From: Oscillospiraceae bacterium
GTDB taxonomy: Bacteria; Bacillota; Clostridia; Oscillospirales; Oscillospiraceae
Direction of reading: 5' to 3'
Length of the DNA: 8,432 nucleotides
Assembly: GCA_016293265.1 (NCBI GenBank)
Contig: JAEDEN010000069.1
Span: 1-8,432 of the forward strand
Both the position numbers and the translations under genes were made by a program. Positions 6,682 through 8,432 of this stretch are shown one piece after another. Every line of letters begins with the position of its first letter. The stretch's first letter is position 1. The notes under the pieces are model-generated. The model was not told where the DNA came from. It did no database searches and saw only the letters and a program-made list of their open reading frames with translations.

Positions 6682-7256
6682 AACGCAAACAAGGATTTTT
6701 TCTCTTTGTATCCACCTGCATCCCCGGCTGCGGCCAGATGTACCAGGGATACATGAAGCGCGGCCTCTCCCTGATGCTGGTCTTCTGGGGCATCACCGGC
6801 ATCGCCGCGCTGGTCCATATGGACGCGCTTGTACTGCTGCTCATACCCGCCTGGCTCTACGCCTTTTTTGACAGCTACAACCTTCACGGCCAGAGCGACG
6901 AGCAGGCCGCCGCAAATCCCGACGCCTACCTCTTCGGCCTGTCCGACGTGGATTCCGTGAAAATGGCCTCCCTTTACCGCAAGCGCCACAGCCTCCTGGG
7001 CTGGGTTCTGGTGGCCCTGGGGCTGTGGATGCTCTATGACCGCTTCTCCAGGCGGCTGCTGGACGTCCTGGTCTGCTATTTTGATGTGGAGGACTGGCTC
7101 TACGGCCTTCTGCTCTATGACGTGCCCCGCCTGGTGCTGACCTTCGGCATCATCGCCCTGGGCCTGTGGTTCATCCGGGGGCCGAAGAAGCGCCCGGAGG
7201 AGGACATCCCCGCCTTCATTCCGCCGGCAGAGGAGGATTCCCATGGAGAAGCATGA
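6678..7256 (+). CDS. Four-helix membrane protein with TM2-like N-terminus, function unknown
   Basis: A 192-residue integral membrane protein. The N-terminal part resembles TM2-type small membrane proteins: IPGCGQMYQGYMKRG (15-29) is followed by hydrophobic segments at about 30-47 and 49-66 and by FFDSYN. A polar loop (about 68-104) separates these from two more helices (about 105-120 and 151-167). The tail (168-192) is charged and rich in Pro and Glu. The ATG overlaps the anti-sigma stop (ATGA) and has GGAGG nine bases upstream; the 3' end overlaps the next gene by 14 bases. Overlap on both sides makes membership of the sigma operon near certain. It may be a partner or target of the membrane-stress response. 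No enzyme or transport motif is seen and no specific function can be assigned. Confidence 0.8.
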   Translation: MKRKQGFFLFVSTCIPGCGQMYQGYMKRGLSLMLVFWGITGIAALVHMDALVLLLIPAWLYAFFDSYNLHGQSDEQAAANPDAYLFGLSDVDSVKMASLYRKRHSLLGWVLVALGLWMLYDRFSRRLLDVLVCYFDVEDWLYGLLLYDVPRLVLTFGIIALGLWFIRGPKKRPEEDIPAFIPPAEEDSHGEA

Positions 7257-7554
7257 AACCGCCCCGCGCCGGGTGGGGACCTTCACCCTGGGCGCCGTAC
7301 TGGTGGTCTCCGGGCTTTGGATGATGGTGACCATGTTCTTCCCATCCTTTGACCTGGCCTGGGTCCTGAAGGGCTCTCCCATCATCCTGATAAGCCTTGG
7401 CATCGAGACCCTCCTTGCCGCCCGGGGCGGCGGAAAGGTCCGCTACGACTGGGTGGGGATGATCCTTTGCTTCATCCTGGTGTGCGCGGCGCTGTGCCTG
7501 TACGCCATCGCCTGCTGGATGGTGTGGAATCCCGCCTGGGAGTGGCGGTTCTAA
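7243..7554 (+). CDS. Small three-helix membrane protein, DUF5668/LiaF-TM-like, function unknown
   Basis: A 103-residue membrane protein with hydrophobic segments at about 12-32, 42-59 and 70-94. The pattern GTFTLGAVLVVSGLW (12-26), then KGSPIILISLGIETLL (43-58), resembles the small LiaF-type transmembrane domain (DUF5668), which occurs in Gram-positive envelope-stress loci. The end is Trp-rich (WMVWNPAWEWRF). The ATG at 7243 has AGGAGG six bases upstream and lies inside the end of the preceding gene. It is the last gene of the sigma operon, followed by a terminator 55 bases on. The family link is by recalled pattern, not by alignment, and the function is unknown. Confidence 0.75.
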   Translation: MEKHETAPRRVGTFTLGAVLVVSGLWMMVTMFFPSFDLAWVLKGSPIILISLGIETLLAARGGGKVRYDWVGMILCFILVCAALCLYAIACWMVWNPAWEWRF

Positions 7555-7609
7555 TCCTGCCCGCCCCTTTTGTACAATATATTGAATAAAACAATCTCTA
7601 TTATGAGCA

Positions 7610-7636
7610 AAACGGACGGTCACAGACCGTCCGTTT
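7610..7636. terminator. Bidirectional terminator between the sigma operon and tex
   Basis: The arms AAACGGACGGTC (7610-7621) and GACCGTCCGTTT (7625-7636) give a 12-bp stem with an ACA loop. The plus strand continues CCTTT and the minus strand ends in TTTTGC. It lies four bases past the tex stop and 55 bases past the end of the sigma operon. It fits the minus strand slightly better, but probably ends both convergent transcripts. Confidence 0.85.
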
Positions 7637-7640
7637 CCTT

Positions 7641-8432
7641 TCACTTTGCCTGACGCATGGAGAGGCTGATCCGCTTTTTCTTCTCGTCCACCTCCAGCAC
7701 AACGACCTTTACAACGTCGCCCACCTTCACAGCTTCGGAGGGGTGCTTGAGGAACTTATCCGCTACCTGGGAAATGTGGACCAGGCCGTCCTGATGGACG
7801 CCGATGTCCACAAATACGCCGAAGTCGATAACGTTGCGCACCGTGCCGGTGAGCACCATGCCCGGCTTCAGGTCTTTCATCTCCAGCACGTCGGTGCGGA
7901 GGATGGGCTTGGGCAGCTCATCCCGGATATCCCTGCCGGGCTTCATCAGCTCTGCAGCCACGTCCTTCAATGTGGGCACGCCCACACCGCAGGCCTCAGC
8001 GGCTTTTTCCTCGCCGAAGGCCGTCAGGCGCTTTTGCAGGTCTGTGAGGCGCCCCGCCTTTACATCCTCCAGGGTATAGCCGGTGAGGGAGAGGAGCTTT
8101 TCCGCCGCAGCATAGCTCTCGGGATGGACGGCGGTGGTATCCAGAACGCTTTTGCTCTCCGGCACCCGGAGGAAACCCGCGCACTGCTGGAAGGCCTTGG
8201 GCCCCAGCTTGGGAACCTTCAGGATCTGCTTACGGGTGGTGAAGGCGCCGTTCTCCTCCCGGTAGGCCACCACATTTTTCGCCGTGGTGGCGTTGAGGCC
8301 CGCCACCCGCTGCAAAAGGGAGGCGGAGGCGGTGTTCACATCCACGCCCACGGCGTTGACGCAGTCCTCCACCACACCGGAGAGGGCCTCGTCCAACCGC
8401 TTCTGGGGGCAGTCATGCTGGTACTGGCCCAC
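7641..8432 (-). CDS. tex: Tex family RNA-binding protein, C-terminal part (5' end outside window)
   Basis: Tex is a conserved cytoplasmic nucleic-acid-binding protein related to eukaryotic Spt6, linked to transcription and RNA handling. The frame is open at the window edge; 263 residues, about the last third of a protein usually 700-780 long, are present. The first visible residues, GQYQHD, belong to the end of the YqgF/RNase H-like domain. VEDCVNAVGVDVNTAS and the helix-hairpin-helix pairs follow (about 35-90, including LLQRVAGLNATTAKNVV and ILKVPKLGPKAFQQC). Then come a helical linker (about 104-185) and a complete C-terminal S1 RNA-binding domain (about 189-260: GMVLTGTVRNVIDFGVFVDIG, then DGLVHIS and ISLSMR). 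The apparent first codon, GTG at 8432, is an internal Val. No damage is seen. The stop lies next to a bidirectional terminator. Confidence 0.95.
   Translation of the reverse strand: MGQYQHDCPQKRLDEALSGVVEDCVNAVGVDVNTASASLLQRVAGLNATTAKNVVAYREENGAFTTRKQILKVPKLGPKAFQQCAGFLRVPESKSVLDTTAVHPESYAAAEKLLSLTGYTLEDVKAGRLTDLQKRLTAFGEEKAAEACGVGVPTLKDVAAELMKPGRDIRDELPKPILRTDVLEMKDLKPGMVLTGTVRNVIDFGVFVDIGVHQDGLVHISQVADKFLKHPSEAVKVGDVVKVVVLEVDEKKKRISLSMRQAK

Noticed and set aside
6354..7403. Minus-strand open frame of 349 codons opposite the sigma operon
   Set aside because: It spans three clear plus-strand genes with overlapping joins. The composition is typical of an antisense shadow and no start signal is seen.
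7575..7584. Palindrome CAATATATTG in the AT-rich gap after the sigma operon
   Set aside because: It is short, made only of weak pairs, and lies between converging genes next to a true terminator, so an operator is unlikely.
1..8432. Search for CRISPR repeats, mobile elements, tRNA/rRNA genes, defence or biosynthetic clusters
   Set aside because: No spaced direct repeats, transposase or integrase motifs, RNA gene signatures or toxin/defence domains were seen. All stretches without genes are under 200 bases and are explained mainly by terminators, promoters and leaders.

Overview
The window looks like ordinary chromosomal DNA from a GC-rich, anaerobic Gram-positive bacterium, probably a Clostridia/Oscillospiraceae-type gut organism. 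This is inferred from strong AGGAGG-type ribosome binding sites, sigma-A-like promoters and short hairpin terminators. The gene content also fits: formate--tetrahydrofolate ligase, sodium symporters, an ECF sigma/zinc anti-sigma pair with small membrane proteins, and Tex. No phage, transposon, CRISPR, tRNA or rRNA sequence was seen. The genus cannot be fixed from the sequence alone.

Layout: (1) Bases 1-921 (+) are the C-terminal part of formate--tetrahydrofolate ligase. It ends at a perfect 36-bp palindromic terminator shared with the gene converging on it. (2) Bases 1027-5489 hold four minus-strand genes. In transcription order they are a dCMP deaminase and glutaminase A (33 bp apart, probably one transcript), a neurotransmitter:sodium symporter (NSS) family transporter with its own promoter and terminator, and a 2-hydroxycarboxylate transporter (2HCT) family protein. 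(3) Bases 5721-7554 (+) hold a tight four-gene operon: ECF sigma factor, HxxxCxxC anti-sigma factor with one membrane segment, a four-helix membrane protein with a TM2-like N-terminus, and a three-helix DUF5668/LiaF-TM-like protein. All three junctions overlap. (4) Bases 7641-8432 (-) are the C-terminal third of the RNA-binding protein Tex, convergent with the sigma operon and separated from it by a bidirectional terminator.

Function: the minus-strand block joins nucleotide salvage (dCMP to dUMP), glutamine hydrolysis and two probable sodium-coupled uptake systems, one for an amino acid and one for an organic acid. Glutaminase next to an amino-acid symporter suggests amino-acid use, but no shared transcript links them. 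The sigma operon is probably a self-contained envelope-responsive regulator whose signal and targets cannot be read here.

No clearly new biological system is present. The items most worth a second look are the sigma-operon membrane proteins, a probable substrate-site substitution in the 2HCT transporter, and a terminator hairpin that recurs at two sites.
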